In this document: positions 1 to 8,873 of the stretch, piece after piece | Layout: each line of letters begins with the position of its first letter | How positions within the stretch are numbered: the stretch's first letter is position 1 | Assembly (NCBI RefSeq): GCF_947648125.1 | Contig: NZ_CANSMR010000018.1 | Location: 97,410 to 161,409 of the forward strand | Reading direction: 5' to 3' | Source: an uncultured Bradyrhizobium sp. | GTDB lineage: Bacteria > Pseudomonadota > Alphaproteobacteria > Rhizobiales > Xanthobacteraceae | DNA: 64,000 nt | Notes under the pieces: generated by a model | What the model was told of the DNA's origin: nothing | The model's input: only the letters and a program-made list of their open reading frames with translations | Databases searched by the model: none | Translations under genes and position numbers: made by a program

Positions 1-618
1 GGTCTTCTTGCCGACCGTCATCTTCTCCTTCTTGGTCCAGACCGTCTGGGCGAGATACTCGAGATTGACCTGGTGGCAGATGCCGGTGCCGGGCGGCACC
101 ACCGAGAAGTTCGAGAACGCCTTCTGGCCCCACTTCAGGAACTCGTAGCGCTCCTGGTTCTGCTTGTACTCCTCGGTGACGTTCTTCGCGAATGCCTTGT
201 TGTCACCGAAGAAGTTGACGATCACCGAGTGGTCGATGACGAGATCGACCGGCACCAGCGGGTTGATCTTCTCGGCATCGCCGCCGAGGTTCTGCATCGC
301 GTTGCGCATCGCCGCGAGATCGACCACGGCCGGAACGCCGGTGAAATCCTGCATCAGGACGCGCGCCGGGCGGAACGCGATTTCGTGCTCGAGCTGGCGC
401 TTCCTGAGCCACTTCGACACCGCAACGATGTCTTCCTTCTTGACGGTGCGGCCGTCCTCGTTGCGCAGCAGGTTCTCGAGCAGAACCTTCATCGAATACG
501 GCAGCTTCGAAATACCCTTCAGTCCGTTCTTCTCTGCCTGGGGCAGGCTGTAATAGACGTAGGACTTGGCGCCGACCTTCATGGTCTTGCGGCATTTGAA
601 GCTGTCGAGTGAGGTCAT
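1..618 (-). CDS. acnA: aconitate hydratase, N-terminal part (runs off the window edge)
   Basis: The protein starts MTSLDSFKCRKTMKVGAKSY and reads about 206 residues before the edge. It contains NGLKGISKLPYSMKVLLEN, RVLMQDFTGVPAVVDLAAMR and VIDHSVIVNFFG, the conserved opening of AcnA-type aconitases of the TCA cycle (citrate to isocitrate). The ATG at 618 has AGGA-like purines close upstream (gggatcctccgc). The Fe-S cysteines lie beyond the edge and cannot be checked. It is divergent from ccmA across about 240 bases, an arrangement usual in Bradyrhizobium. No stop interrupts the visible frame. Confidence 0.93.
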   Translation of the reverse strand, partial: MTSLDSFKCRKTMKVGAKSYVYYSLPQAEKNGLKGISKLPYSMKVLLENLLRNEDGRTVKKEDIVAVSKWLRKRQLEHEIAFRPARVLMQDFTGVPAVVDLAAMRNAMQNLGGDAEKINPLVPVDLVIDHSVIVNFFGDNKAFAKNVTEEYKQNQERYEFLKWGQKAFSNFSVVPPGTGICHQVNLEYLAQTVWTKKEKMTVGKKT

Positions 619-858
619 GCGGAGGATCCCAATTCTCAGTTATACCCGGCAAGGGTAACTAAACACCGGCGATCGACACTGGCCGAGGGGATGGCCTGGG
701 TGGCTTGCGGCCGCCGGTTGTGTGTGCTGCATCAAGTTCCGGGCTTATAGAACCTTTCTAGAAGCACTGCCACACCGACAAGCGTGCGACAACGTTGCGC
801 GACCCAAAAATTCTCACGCGGTAGCGAAAGATTTCAGAGGGCTGTGACAAGACGAACC

Positions 859-1461
859 ATGCGGCTCTCGGGACGAAATCTGAAATGCGTGCGCGGCGGA
901 CGCGAGGTGTTTTCTGGCCTCGATCTGTCGGCCACGGCTGGTGAGGCGCTTGCCGTCACCGGCCCGAACGGCGCGGGCAAGACCTCGCTGCTGCGCGTCC
1001 TCGCCGGGCTCCTGGTTCCCGCCGAGGGCTCGATCACGCTCGATGGCGGCGACGCCGAGCTCAGCCTGCCCGAACAGGCCCACTATCTTGGCCATCGCGA
1101 CGCTCTGAAGCCGGCGCTGAGTGTCGCGGAAAATCTTTCCTTCTGGCGGGAATTCCTCGGCGGCGAGACGGAGCATGCCGGCCGCTGCCTTGCCGCCGTG
1201 GCGCTCGACCACGCCGCGCATCTGCCGGCCGCCTACCTGTCCGCCGGCCAGCGCCGCCGCCTCTCGATCGCGCGCCTGCTCTCGGTGCGGCGGCCGGTGT
1301 GGCTGCTGGACGAGCCGACATCGGCGCTCGATGCGGCCGGACAGGCGCTGTTCGTCGGGCTGATGCGCGACCATCTCGCAAGCGGCGGCCTGATCGTCGC
1401 TGCGACCCATCTGCCGCTCGGCATCGACGCGCGCGATTTGCGGATGGGAGGCGCGGCATGA
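859..1461 (+). CDS. ccmA: heme exporter ATP-binding protein CcmA
   Basis: This is the 200-residue ABC ATPase of the CcmABCD complex, which releases heme-loaded CcmE during system I cytochrome c maturation at the inner membrane. Walker A is GPNGAGKTS (about residues 35-43), the signature is LSAGQRRR, and Walker B is [12 protein letters not shown], followed by the switch histidine in AATHLP. The ATG at 859 gives the usual family length; the frame is open further upstream to 784, and no strong ribosome-binding site decides the start. The stop at 1459-1461 still sits in an ATGA that was probably once the ccmB start, now displaced by an inserted repeat element. Confidence 0.93.
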   Translation: MRLSGRNLKCVRGGREVFSGLDLSATAGEALAVTGPNGAGKTSLLRVLAGLLVPAEGSITLDGGDAELSLPEQAHYLGHRDALKPALSVAENLSFWREFLGGETEHAGRCLAAVALDHAAHLPAAYLSAGQRRRLSIARLLSVRRPVWLLDEPTSALDAAGQALFVGLMRDHLASGGLIVAATHLPLGIDARDLRMGGAA

Positions 1462-1741
1462 GCGCGCTGTTCTATCACTCGCCGCCGTGCGCAGCTCTCT
1501 CCGTTCCCTCCCCCCTTGTGGGGGAGGGTCAGGGAGGGGGGTGCCACACGGCGTGCGCTCTCCAACAATCTCTCCACGACATAAGACCGAGATTGCAAAA
1601 GCGACATCCCCCTCGAACATCTCGCCCGGGGCCACCCCCCTCCCCAACCCTCCCCCACAAGGGGGGAGGGAGCGCACCGTTTGCGTGGCAAGACAGCGAC
1701 TCACACGGCAACTACAGCAGAGGCGCGGCATGAGCGCGCTG
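1448..1741. mobile_element. MITE-like palindromic element between ccmA and ccmB, flanked by a 22-bp direct repeat
   Basis: The same 22 bases (starting gaggcgcggcATGAGC) occur at 1448-1469 and 1720-1741. Each copy contains the ATGA stop/start junction. Between them lie 250 bases carrying a 39-base inverted repeat at 1505-1543 and 1633-1671, with 37 of 39 positions matching and a core like ccccccttgtgggggag. There is no transposase. It looks like a non-autonomous repeat whose arrival duplicated its target, so that ccmA kept its stop and ccmB received a fresh start codon. A local duplication followed by repeat insertion would leave the same picture. Confidence 0.72.
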
Positions 1742-2398
1742 GCCGCCTTGATCCGCCGCGACATCCGCATCGCGCTGCGCGTTGGCGGCGGGGCGCTGAT
1801 CGGGGTGCTGTTCTTCCTCACCGTCACGGTGCTGATGCCGTTCGCGGTCGGGCCGGATCTGGCGCTGCTGTCGCGGCTCGGCCCCGCCATCCTCTGGCTG
1901 GGTGCGCTGCTGGCGAGCCTGCTCACCCTCGACCGGCTGTTCACGGCTGACCACGAGGACGGCTCGCTCGACCTCATCGTGATGAGCCGGACGCCGCTGG
2001 AACTGGCCTGCGCGGCCAAAGCGCTGGCACATTGGCTCGCCGCCGGCCTGCCGCTGATCATCGCGACCCCGGTACTCGGCCTGCTGCTCAATCTCGACGG
2101 CACGGCGACGCTTGCGGTTGCGGCGACCTTGCTGGCGGGAACACCGGCATTAACCTTTACCGGCATGATCGGCGCGGCATTGGCGGTGACGCTGCATCGC
2201 GGCGGGCTGCTGCTGGCGGTGCTGGTGCTGCCGCTGTCGATCCCGGTGCTGATCTTCGGCGTTGCGGCCTCGCAGGCGGCGATATCGGGACCCCTGCCCT
2301 TTGGAACACCGTTCTCGATCCTTTGCGCGCTGTCGCTTGCCAGCCTCGTGATCGGCCCGTTTGCCGCCGCCGCGAGCCTGCGGCACGGGCTGGACTGA
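1730..2398 (+). CDS. ccmB: heme exporter membrane protein CcmB
   Basis: The product has 222 residues, the usual CcmB length, and is the membrane-spanning partner of CcmA in the heme-releasing ABC complex. It begins MSALAALIRRDIRIALRVGG. About six hydrophobic segments follow, with the family stretch DGSLDLIVMSRTPLELACAAKALAHW (around residues 75-100) and LPFGTPFS near the C-terminus. The start at 1730 is the second copy of the duplicated ATGA junction. A longer open frame reaching back to 1487 translates only the repeat element and is not used here. Confidence 0.92.
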   Translation: MSALAALIRRDIRIALRVGGGALIGVLFFLTVTVLMPFAVGPDLALLSRLGPAILWLGALLASLLTLDRLFTADHEDGSLDLIVMSRTPLELACAAKALAHWLAAGLPLIIATPVLGLLLNLDGTATLAVAATLLAGTPALTFTGMIGAALAVTLHRGGLLLAVLVLPLSIPVLIFGVAASQAAISGPLPFGTPFSILCALSLASLVIGPFAAAASLRHGLD

Positions 2399-2473
2399 GA
2401 TGGACCCGATCAAATCTCGCCGAGGGGAATTCGACCAATTGCCTCGCTCACAGCGGACGATTATCAGGGTGCC

Positions 2474-3277
2474 ATGAAGCTGACTGAGACGCTGACCGAC
2501 CTCGCCAATCCGACCAAGTTTCTGGCGCTGACCGCGCGCATCCTGCCGTGGCTCGCGGGCGTGACCGCGGTCCTGCTCGCGATCGGGCTCTACCAGTCGG
2601 CGATGGCGCCCGACGACTACCAGCAGGGCGCCACGGTCAAGATCATGTTCATCCACGTGCCGAATGCGTGGCTGTCGATGTTCGTCTGGGGCGTCATGAG
2701 CGTGGCCGCGCTCGGAACGCTGGTGTGGCGGCATCCGCTCGCCGACGTCGCTGCGAAGGCCGCCGCCCCGATCGGCGCCGCCTTCACCTTCCTTGCGCTG
2801 GTCACCGGCTCGCTGTGGGGCCGGCCGATGTGGGGCACCTATTGGGAGTGGGACGCGCGGCTGACCTCGGTGCTGATCCTGTTCCTGATGTATCTCGGCC
2901 TGATGGCGTTGTGGCGCGCGGTCGAGGACCCTTCACGCGCGGCACGGGCGGCGGCGGTCCTGACCCTCGTCGGCGCGATCAACATCCCGATCATCAAGTT
3001 CTCGGTCGACTGGTGGAACACACTGCACCAGCCGGCCTCCGTGCTCCGCATGGGCGGATCGACGCTCGACAAGGCGTTCCTGTGGCCACTGCTGGTGATG
3101 GCGATCGCGTTTTCGCTGCTCTTCATCACCTTGCATCTGGCGGCGATGCGCAACGAGATCCTGCGCCGGCGCGTGCGCAGCCTGCAGATGATGCAAGCCA
3201 ACCGCATCGCGTTTTCGAGCGAAGTGGGCACCGGTTCGCGTGAAGAAAACGCGTCAAAACCAATTGGGGCGGCGTGA
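2474..3277 (+). CDS. ccmC: heme transporter CcmC, with a repeat-encoded C-terminal tail
   Basis: CcmC delivers heme to CcmE in system I maturation. The 267-residue protein has six predicted membrane spans. It carries the tryptophan-rich motif [18 protein letters not shown] (about residues 115-132) and the conserved histidines in MFIHVPNAW and [10 protein letters not shown]. The TGA at 3275 falls just after a dispersed palindromic repeat (3209-3260), so residues from about 246 to 262 ([18 protein letters not shown]) are translated repeat rather than family sequence. It sits 75 bases after ccmB and just before ccmD. Confidence 0.94.
   Translation: MKLTETLTDLANPTKFLALTARILPWLAGVTAVLLAIGLYQSAMAPDDYQQGATVKIMFIHVPNAWLSMFVWGVMSVAALGTLVWRHPLADVAAKAAAPIGAAFTFLALVTGSLWGRPMWGTYWEWDARLTSVLILFLMYLGLMALWRAVEDPSRAARAAAVLTLVGAINIPIIKFSVDWWNTLHQPASVLRMGGSTLDKAFLWPLLVMAIAFSLLFITLHLAAMRNEILRRRVRSLQMMQANRIAFSSEVGTGSREENASKPIGAA
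3209..3260. repeat. dispersed palindromic repeat (gcgttttc...gaaaacgcg family), copy 1, inside ccmC
   Basis: The ends are gcgttttcgagcgaag and gaagaaaacgcgtcaaaac, with accggttcgcg in the middle. The same sequence recurs at 6967-7040, 30407-30482 and, on the other strand, 29061-29111. GCGTTTTC and GAAAACGC pair as a stem. This copy lies inside the ccmC reading frame; the other three are intergenic. Confidence 0.85.
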
Positions 3278-3281
3278 CACG

Positions 3282-3461
3282 ATGTCGCTTGGTCCCTACG
3301 CCTCTTTCATCGTGACGTCCTATGCGCTGGTCGCAGTGGTCGTGCTGCTGTTGATCGTCTGGATCGTCGCCGACTATCGCCGGCAACAGGCGCGCCTGAA
3401 GGAGATCGAGGCCAGCGGCATCACGCGCCGCTCCGGCCGCAGCGCGGCGGATATTCGATGA
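3282..3461 (+). CDS. ccmD: heme exporter protein CcmD
   Basis: This is a 59-residue protein with one membrane span ([27 protein letters not shown]), the typical size and shape of CcmD, which stabilises the CcmABC-CcmE complex. The ATG at 3282 begins [11 protein letters not shown] longer frame from 3240 only translates the upstream repeat. The stop overlaps the start of the next gene (ATGA at 3458-3461), indicating translational coupling. Confidence 0.88.
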   Translation: MSLGPYASFIVTSYALVAVVVLLLIVWIVADYRRQQARLKEIEASGITRRSGRSAADIR

Positions 3462-4051
3462 GCGATCAGGCGACCAACAGTCCGCCGCAAGCCCGCCGCC
3501 TGCTGGTGGTGCTGCCGCTGGTGGTTTTCCTCGGGCTTGCCGGGCTGTTCCTGCTGCGGCTCTATGGCGGCGATCCCTCGAAAATCCCGTCGGCACTGAT
3601 CGGCCGGCCGGCACCGCAGACCGCCCTGCCCGCGCTCGACGGCCTCGTGAAGGACGGCGCGCCCGTCCCCGGCCTTGATCCCGTGGCCTTCAAGGGCAAG
3701 GTCAGCATCGTCAACGTCTGGGCGTCCTGGTGCGTGCCGTGTCATGACGAGGCGCCGCTGCTGACCGAGCTCGGCAAGGACAAGCGCTTCCAGATCATCG
3801 GCATCAATTACAAGGACTCGCCCGAGAATGCGCGGCGCTTCCTCGGCCGCTATGGCAATCCGTTCGGCATCGTCGGCGTCGACGGCAACGGCCGCGCCTC
3901 CATCGAGTGGGGCGTCTATGGCGTGCCCGAGACCTTCCTGGTCGGACGCGAAGGCACGATCGTCTACAAGCTGGTCGGCCCGGTGACGCCGGACAACGTC
4001 AACACCGTGCTCAAGGCCGAGATCGAGAAGGCGCTGCGCGCGAGACCGTAA
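3458..4051 (+). CDS. ccmG: thiol:disulfide interchange protein CcmG/DsbE
   Basis: The 197-residue protein has an N-terminal membrane anchor ([19 protein letters not shown], residues about 14-32) and a periplasmic thioredoxin-like domain. The redox-active site is WASWCVPC (around residues 88-95), and the family signature [12 protein letters not shown] carries the cis-proline. It keeps the CXXCH cysteines of apocytochrome c reduced for heme ligation. It overlaps ccmD by four bases and closes the ccmABCDG run. The ccmE, ccmF, ccmH and ccmI genes are not in this window. Confidence 0.93.
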   Translation: MSDQATNSPPQARRLLVVLPLVVFLGLAGLFLLRLYGGDPSKIPSALIGRPAPQTALPALDGLVKDGAPVPGLDPVAFKGKVSIVNVWASWCVPCHDEAPLLTELGKDKRFQIIGINYKDSPENARRFLGRYGNPFGIVGVDGNGRASIEWGVYGVPETFLVGREGTIVYKLVGPVTPDNVNTVLKAEIEKALRARP

Positions 4052-4225
4052 CCGCATCGGCACGCCGCGACTCGCGAACATGAATCGAGCATGAACGACG
4101 CGAGAAAACACCTGCGGCATAATACTTCGACGGGTTTATCTGCGGTTCATTTCACGGCCACGGCGACGCCACGAACGCAACCCTAACTCCATGGCGTGAC
4201 TTCACTCATTCCTCGGAGAGGACAT

Positions 4226-4600
4226 ATGCGCAAGACCACGCTCGCTTCACTTCTTGCTACCGCACTCACGCTCGGCCTGATGACGGCCACGCCGTCGATG
4301 GCCCAGTCGCCGCAGCCGGCCGCGCCAGCCGCCAAGTCCGAGAGCCACATGGCGCCAGCGCCGAAAGCGGCGGCCCCTGATCTGAAGACGACGGGAATGG
4401 CGAAGGACGACCTGCTCGACATCAACAGCGCCAGCCCCGACCAGCTCGACGCACTGCCTGGTGTCGGCAAGGCCTATTCGGCCGCGATCATCAAGGGTCG
4501 CCCCTACAAGGGCAAGGATGAACTGGTGCAGAAGAACATCCTGCCGCAGGCGACCTACGACAAGATCAAGGACAAGATCGTCGCCAAGCAGAAGAGCTGA
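4226..4600 (+). CDS. exported helix-hairpin-helix (ComEA-like) protein
   Basis: The protein has 124 residues. A signal peptide ([20 protein letters not shown], cut near SMAQ) is followed by an Ala/Pro linker and then a helix-hairpin-helix unit, [20 protein letters not shown] (about residues 70-89) plus [19 protein letters not shown]. This unit is the fold of ComEA-type DNA-binding proteins. The ATG at 4226 has GGAGAGG seven bases upstream, which decides the start. Its target is not known; DNA binding in the periplasm is inferred from the family. Confidence 0.8.
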   Translation: MRKTTLASLLATALTLGLMTATPSMAQSPQPAAPAAKSESHMAPAPKAAAPDLKTTGMAKDDLLDINSASPDQLDALPGVGKAYSAAIIKGRPYKGKDELVQKNILPQATYDKIKDKIVAKQKS

Positions 4601-4631
4601 GCTCTGAAGGCTTGATCTCCGAAGCGTCGGA

Positions 4632-4660
4632 CGCAGCGCGGCGCAATCGCCCGCGCTGCG
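4632..4660. terminator. possible bidirectional hairpin between convergent genes
   Basis: The arms cgcagcgcg (4632-4640) and cgcgctgcg (4652-4660) pair perfectly around an 11-base loop. It lies between the stop of the helix-hairpin-helix gene and the stop of yciB. The trailing T-run is weak, so termination is only likely. Confidence 0.4.
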
Positions 4661-4667
4661 TTCGGAT

Positions 4668-5267
4668 TTACTTTCGCAGGTCGCCGGCTTCCGCCTCGCT
4701 GGTTTCCAGCGAGACCGGCTCCAGATGATAGCGCTTGGTCAGCGGCATCTGGGCGATGGCGAAGACCATGGTCAGCGGCGTCACGCCGAACACCTTGAAG
4801 TTCACCCAGAAATCCGTGGTCTGCGTCCGCCAGACGATCTCGTTGAGGATGGCCATGCCGGCGAAGAACAGCGCCCAGCGCATGGTGAGGATACGCCAGC
4901 CCTGCGGCGTCAGATTGAACATCTGGTCGAACATCACGGCGATGAAGGAACGGCCGAACAGCAGCCCGCCGCCGAGCACGGCCGCGAACAGGCCGTAGAT
5001 GATGGTCGGTTTGACCTTGATGAAGGTCTCGTCGTGCAGCACCAAGGTCAGGGTGCCGAACACCAGCACGATCGCGCCGGTCACCAGCGCCATGATCGGC
5101 ACGTGTTTGGTCACCACATAGGACGCGATCATCGCCGCCACGATCGCGACCATGAACGCAGCCGTAGCCACAAACAGATGGTACTTGGCGTTCGCGACAA
5201 AGAACACGAGCAGCGGGCCGAGCTCGGTCGCAAGCTTGAACAGCGGATGTGGCTGGGTCTTGTCCAT
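4668..5267 (-). CDS. yciB: inner membrane-spanning protein YciB / septation protein A
   Basis: This is a 199-residue polytopic membrane protein of the YciB/IspZ family. Family motifs include [20 protein letters not shown] near the start, [20 protein letters not shown], and the C-terminal [19 protein letters not shown] and [15 protein letters not shown]. The family takes part in cell envelope synthesis and septation. The start codon overlaps the stop of ftsY by one base (TAATG at 5267-5269), so the two are translationally coupled. Confidence 0.9.
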   Translation of the reverse strand: MDKTQPHPLFKLATELGPLLVFFVANAKYHLFVATAAFMVAIVAAMIASYVVTKHVPIMALVTGAIVLVFGTLTLVLHDETFIKVKPTIIYGLFAAVLGGGLLFGRSFIAVMFDQMFNLTPQGWRILTMRWALFFAGMAILNEIVWRTQTTDFWVNFKVFGVTPLTMVFAIAQMPLTKRYHLEPVSLETSEAEAGDLRK

Positions 5268-6214
5268 TAATTCTCGATCCCGGCAATCGCCTTGGCAAAA
5301 TCCTTCGCCGTGAAGGGCGCGAGGTCCTCGACGCCTTCGCCGACGCCGATGAAATGCACCGGCAGCTTGTGCTTTTCCGACAGCGCGACAAGGATGCCGC
5401 CGCGCGCCGTCCCGTCAAGCTTGGTCATCACGAGGCCGGTGACGCCTGCCGTACGATGGAATGCCTCGACCTGCGACAGCGCATTTTGTCCCACCGTGGC
5501 GTCGAGCACGAGCAGCACCGCATGCGGCGCCGACGCATCGACCTTCTTGATGACGCGCACGACCTTTTCGAGCTCGTTCATCAGCTCGGACTTGTTCTGC
5601 AGCCGGCCGGCGGTGTCGATCAGCAGCACGTCGCGCGCCTGCTCCTTTGCCGCGGTCAGCGCGCTGAAGGCGAGGCTTGCCGAATCGGAGCCCTGGGCCC
5701 CGGCGATCACCGGAGACTTGGTGCGCTCGCCCCAGACCTTGAGCTGCTCGATCGCCGCGGCGCGGAAGGTGTCGCCAGCGGCCAGCATCACCTTGCGGCC
5801 CTCGGTGGAGAATTTCGCGGCCAGCTTGCCGATCGTCGTGGTCTTGCCGGAGCCGTTGACGCCGACGACCAGGATCACGAACGGCTTCAGCGTCGCATCG
5901 ATCTCGAGCGGCTTGGCCACCGGCGCCAGCACCTTCTCGACCTCGGTCGCAACGACGTCCTTGACCTCGTCGGCCGAGATCGCCTTGTCGTAGCGGCCCT
6001 TGCCGACCGCCTCCGCAATGCGGACCGCGACATCGGTGCCGAGGTCGGCGCGCAGCAGCACATCCTCGATTTCATCAAGCATGGCAGAATCGAGCTTGCG
6101 CTTGGTGACGAGGTCGGCGACCGCGGTCCCGATCGAACTCGAGGTCCGCTTCAGGCCGCCTTTCAGCCGCTGCCACCAGCTCTGTTTGGGAGTTCCCGCA
6201 GTGGTATCGTTCAT
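5267..6214 (-). CDS. ftsY: signal recognition particle receptor FtsY
   Basis: The 315-residue SRP GTPase docks ribosome-SRP complexes at the inner membrane. The NG domain shows the P-loop [15 protein letters not shown] (about residues 119-133), [16 protein letters not shown] and [10 protein letters not shown], ending in the family motif [15 protein letters not shown]. The N-terminal acidic region is short, as in other rhizobia. Its partner Ffh is encoded 8 kb away at 14341. The upstream region is shared with the divergent pseudouridine synthase gene (about 50 bases). Confidence 0.95.
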   Translation of the reverse strand: MNDTTAGTPKQSWWQRLKGGLKRTSSSIGTAVADLVTKRKLDSAMLDEIEDVLLRADLGTDVAVRIAEAVGKGRYDKAISADEVKDVVATEVEKVLAPVAKPLEIDATLKPFVILVVGVNGSGKTTTIGKLAAKFSTEGRKVMLAAGDTFRAAAIEQLKVWGERTKSPVIAGAQGSDSASLAFSALTAAKEQARDVLLIDTAGRLQNKSELMNELEKVVRVIKKVDASAPHAVLLVLDATVGQNALSQVEAFHRTAGVTGLVMTKLDGTARGGILVALSEKHKLPVHFIGVGEGVEDLAPFTAKDFAKAIAGIEN

Positions 6215-6263
6215 GACGCGGACGTGTTAGCCGTTTCGGCCCACAAACGAAAGTCTCGACGAA

Positions 6264-6965
6264 TTGATCGATGTTCCCCAATTGACCGCGGAAGAAATCC
6301 TAGGCCGGGTGCTCCACCGCGACGGACTGATGCTGGTCATTGACAAGCCGGCGGGCCTGCCGGTGCATCGCGGGCCCAAGGGCGGCCCCAATCTGGAGGC
6401 CTCGTTCGACGCGTTACGGTTCGGCCTGCCGCGGCCGCCGGTGCTGGCGCATCGGCTGGACAAGGACACCTCCGGCTGCCTCGTCCTGGGACGCCACCGC
6501 AAGGCGACCGCCTCGCTCGGGCTGCTGTTCAAGCACAGCAAGATCGCAAAGACCTACTGGACCGTGGTCGAGGGCGGCCCCACCGAGAACGAAGGCACCA
6601 TCGACATGCCGCTCGGCCGGCTCAACGCCGAGCGCGGCTGGTGGCAGAAGCCGGATCCGGATGGCCAGAAGGCCGTCACCAACTGGAAGGTGCTGGGACG
6701 CGGCGACGGCCTCACCTGGCTCGCGATGGAGCCGGTCACCGGCCGCACCCATCAACTCCGGGTGCATTCGTCGGCGATGGGCTGGCCGATCGTCGGCGAC
6801 AATATCTATGGCAACGGTCCGCGCTTCGGCGAGCCGACCCTGCATCTGCATTCCCGCGAAATCGGCATCCCGATTTCCCGCAACAAGGACCCGGTGCACG
6901 TCGTCGCGCCGGCGCCGGCGCACATGCAGGAGCGGCTCAAGGCCTGCGGCTGGAACGGCGAGTAG
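6264..6965 (+). CDS. RluA-family RNA pseudouridine synthase
   Basis: This 233-residue enzyme converts uridine to pseudouridine in rRNA or tRNA. The catalytic aspartate sits in AHRLDKDTSGCLVLG (around residues 71-85), and the second family motif is GRTHQLRVHSSAMG. DGLMLVIDKPAGLPVHRGP is the usual opening of the catalytic fold. No S4 domain precedes it, so it resembles the short RluA/TruC type. The exact RNA target cannot be read from sequence. A dispersed palindrome begins immediately after the stop. Confidence 0.87.
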   Translation: MIDVPQLTAEEILGRVLHRDGLMLVIDKPAGLPVHRGPKGGPNLEASFDALRFGLPRPPVLAHRLDKDTSGCLVLGRHRKATASLGLLFKHSKIAKTYWTVVEGGPTENEGTIDMPLGRLNAERGWWQKPDPDGQKAVTNWKVLGRGDGLTWLAMEPVTGRTHQLRVHSSAMGWPIVGDNIYGNGPRFGEPTLHLHSREIGIPISRNKDPVHVVAPAPAHMQERLKACGWNGE

Positions 6966-6966
6966 A

Positions 6967-7040
6967 GCGTTTTCCAGCGAAGCCTGTCCCGCACTTGATG
7001 CGGGATGGATACCGGTTCGCGCAAAGAAAACGCGTCAAAG
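6967..7040. repeat. dispersed palindromic repeat (gcgttttc...gaaaacgcg family), copy 2
   Basis: It has the same ends as the copy in ccmC, plus an inserted hairpin of the form tcccgcacttgatgcggga. It lies directly downstream of the pseudouridine synthase stop, where it may act as a transcript 3' end. Confidence 0.85.
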
Positions 7041-7156
7041 TGTAGAGCTTCCTCCGGGATTCTACTGATCATTATCCTTACGAAACGTTCAGGTCCGCCC
7101 GATAGAGCTGCAAGCTGGCTTAGAACAAGCACATCGGGACGGGCTCAGGACGAGCA

Positions 7157-8296
7157 ATGCTGACTGCCGGGCAGGCAATTGTCGACCAGGTCGAGGCTGC
7201 GATACGCGCCGGCTCCGCCGAAAAATGCATCGCCACGGCGAAGCGCGTCACTGATCTCTTCCTTCACTCCGCCGGCAGCTTCAACAGCGAGCAGATCGAA
7301 CTGTTCGACAATGTGCTCGAACGGCTGGTCAAGACCATCGAGCTGCGCGCGCTCGCCGAGATCAGCGCCCGGATGGCGCTTGCCGAGATCAGCGAGCAGC
7401 TCGCCCCGGTCGCGCAGGCACCGCCCGCGATCGTTCGCCGCCTCGCCAGCAACGACGAGATCCGGATCGCGCGGCCGATGCTGCAGGAATCCTCACGCCT
7501 CAGTGCCGAGGATCTGGTCGAGATCGCGCAGACCAAGAGCGAGCAGCATCTGCTCGCCGTCGCCGGCCGCTGGTGGCTAAAGGAAGTCGTCACCGACGCG
7601 CTGCTGGCCCGTCGCTTTGCAAGCGTGAGCCACCGCCTCGTCACCAATCCCGGCGCCAAGGTATCGCCGGACGGATTTGCCGTCATCCTCGCGCAGGCCG
7701 AGCACGATCCGACCCTCGCAGTCGAGACCGGCATCCGCGCGGACCTGCCGGCGGAGCTCCGGCTTCAGCTCCTGCGCCGGGCAACGGAAGAGGTCCGCGG
7801 CCGTTTGCTGGAGCGCGCCCCGCCGTATCTGTACGAGGAAATCCGGCACGCGATCGCCGCGGTCGCCGCCGGCGTCGAGCGCGACATGTCGCAGGTCCGC
7901 GATTTCACTGCAGCCAAGCGCCACGTCGCAAGACTGAAGGACAGCGGCGAGCTCGACCAGGCCGCGCTGCTCGGCTTCGCCAGGCAGCGTAAATATGAAG
8001 AGACCGTTGTTGCGCTGGCGGATCTTGCGCAATCGAGCATCGAGGTGATCCGCTCCCTGATGCAAAGCCTGCGCAGCGAAGGCTTGCTGGTGCCGTGCCG
8101 GGCGGCCGGCCTGAGCTGGGAGACCACCGCCGCGGTGATGGAATGCCGCTATGCGACCGGGTCGATGGGACCTGTCGAGCTCGCCCATGCGAAGAGCCAG
8201 TTCACGAAAATGACCCGCGGAGACGCCGATCGCCTGCTGCGATTCTGGCAAGTTCGCGCGTCGCAGCCGCCAAAGCCGGGCGGACGCGCTCACTGA
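7157..8296 (+). CDS. DUF2336 family protein
   Basis: The 379-residue, mostly helical, soluble protein has no signal peptide. The segment ITDLFLHSAGSFNSEQIELFD-like near the start (residues about 32-55) and LLEDLVEIAQTKSEQHLLAVA-like in the middle match the alphaproteobacterial DUF2336 family, whose function is unknown. The C-terminal half (EETVVALADLAQSSIEVIRSL and the following WETTAAVMECR) is also characteristic. The ATG at 7157 follows AGGA at a suitable distance. It stands alone between repeats. Confidence 0.75.
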   Translation: MLTAGQAIVDQVEAAIRAGSAEKCIATAKRVTDLFLHSAGSFNSEQIELFDNVLERLVKTIELRALAEISARMALAEISEQLAPVAQAPPAIVRRLASNDEIRIARPMLQESSRLSAEDLVEIAQTKSEQHLLAVAGRWWLKEVVTDALLARRFASVSHRLVTNPGAKVSPDGFAVILAQAEHDPTLAVETGIRADLPAELRLQLLRRATEEVRGRLLERAPPYLYEEIRHAIAAVAAGVERDMSQVRDFTAAKRHVARLKDSGELDQAALLGFARQRKYEETVVALADLAQSSIEVIRSLMQSLRSEGLLVPCRAAGLSWETTAAVMECRYATGSMGPVELAHAKSQFTKMTRGDADRLLRFWQVRASQPPKPGGRAH

Positions 8297-8434
8297 TGGC
8301 GTCATGCGCAATGACGCGACTGGAAGCGATTTAACCTGTCAAACAGCTGGCTCGGTGTCATCACCCGCGCATGTGGCTGATCCAGTACTTAGCGGCGTCG
8401 GTGCTTGAGCCGAGAGGCCGCGGCCTCTCCCGTC

Positions 8435-8575
8435 GTCGTCCCTGCCTAGTGCGCAATTGCGCACGGGAGCAGGGACCCATACTCCGCAGCGGATATTGTC
8501 AACGGGACTCGTCGATCCGGCATCGCCCGACAACAACCATTCGTGGTTATGGATCCCTGCTTTCGCAGGGATGAC
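8435..8575. repeat. palindromic repeat, gtcgtccctgc family, with a nested 16-bp perfect palindrome
   Basis: The left end gtcgtccctgcc and the right end tccctgctttcgcagggatgac are inverted relatives of the units at 44707-44832 and 61550-61672. The left arm is interrupted by the perfect palindrome gtgcgcaattgcgcac at 8449-8464, absent from the other copies. Confidence 0.75.
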
Positions 8576-8710
8576 ATCGAGGTTGTTGGCGCGACGGTGG
8601 GTCAAACTTTCTATCCGCCCTCGATCCGGTGAGACGGACATGTTGAACATCTGAGTTGGGTGAAACGCGAAGCGGAAATTTGCCCGTCGGGCTAATTTGC
8701 CGCAGGGCCA

Positions 8711-8834
8711 CATTCTCTCCCCGTCATTCCGGGGCTCGCCAAGGAGAGCCCGGAATCCATTCTTCCACGAGTTATGCGGCTCAATGGATTCCGGGTTCGG
8801 TGCTGCGCACCGCCCCGGAATGACGAGAGAATGG
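8711..8834. repeat. palindromic repeat, gtcattccgggg family
   Basis: The left arm reads cattctctccccgtcattccggggc and is mirrored by gccccggaatgacgagagaatg at the right. The inner arms cggaatccat and atggattccg also pair, giving nested stems. Confidence 0.75.
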
Positions 8835-8873
8835 TGAGGCGCGTCGTCCCGAAATAACGCGGAGAGCGTCGTC

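Larger units (their letters stand above)
8297..8873. other. gene-free block packed with palindromic repeats
   Basis: No credible gene is present between the DUF2336 stop and the mtaB stop. The block holds three repeat units: a gtcatcacccgcgcatg half-unit near 8358, a gtcgtccctgc unit (8435-8575) and a gtcattccgggg unit (8711-8834). Short open frames here are translations of repeats. Confidence 0.7.

Noticed and set aside
1487-1729. A longer ccmB start through the palindromic element
   Set aside because: The extra residues are repeat translation (LPPCGGGSGRG-type); the ATG at 1730 gives the normal family length.
8435-8834. Possible CRISPR array from the regularly palindromic sequence
   Set aside because: The units belong to different repeat families, are not evenly spaced, and have no constant repeat with unique spacers or cas genes nearby.
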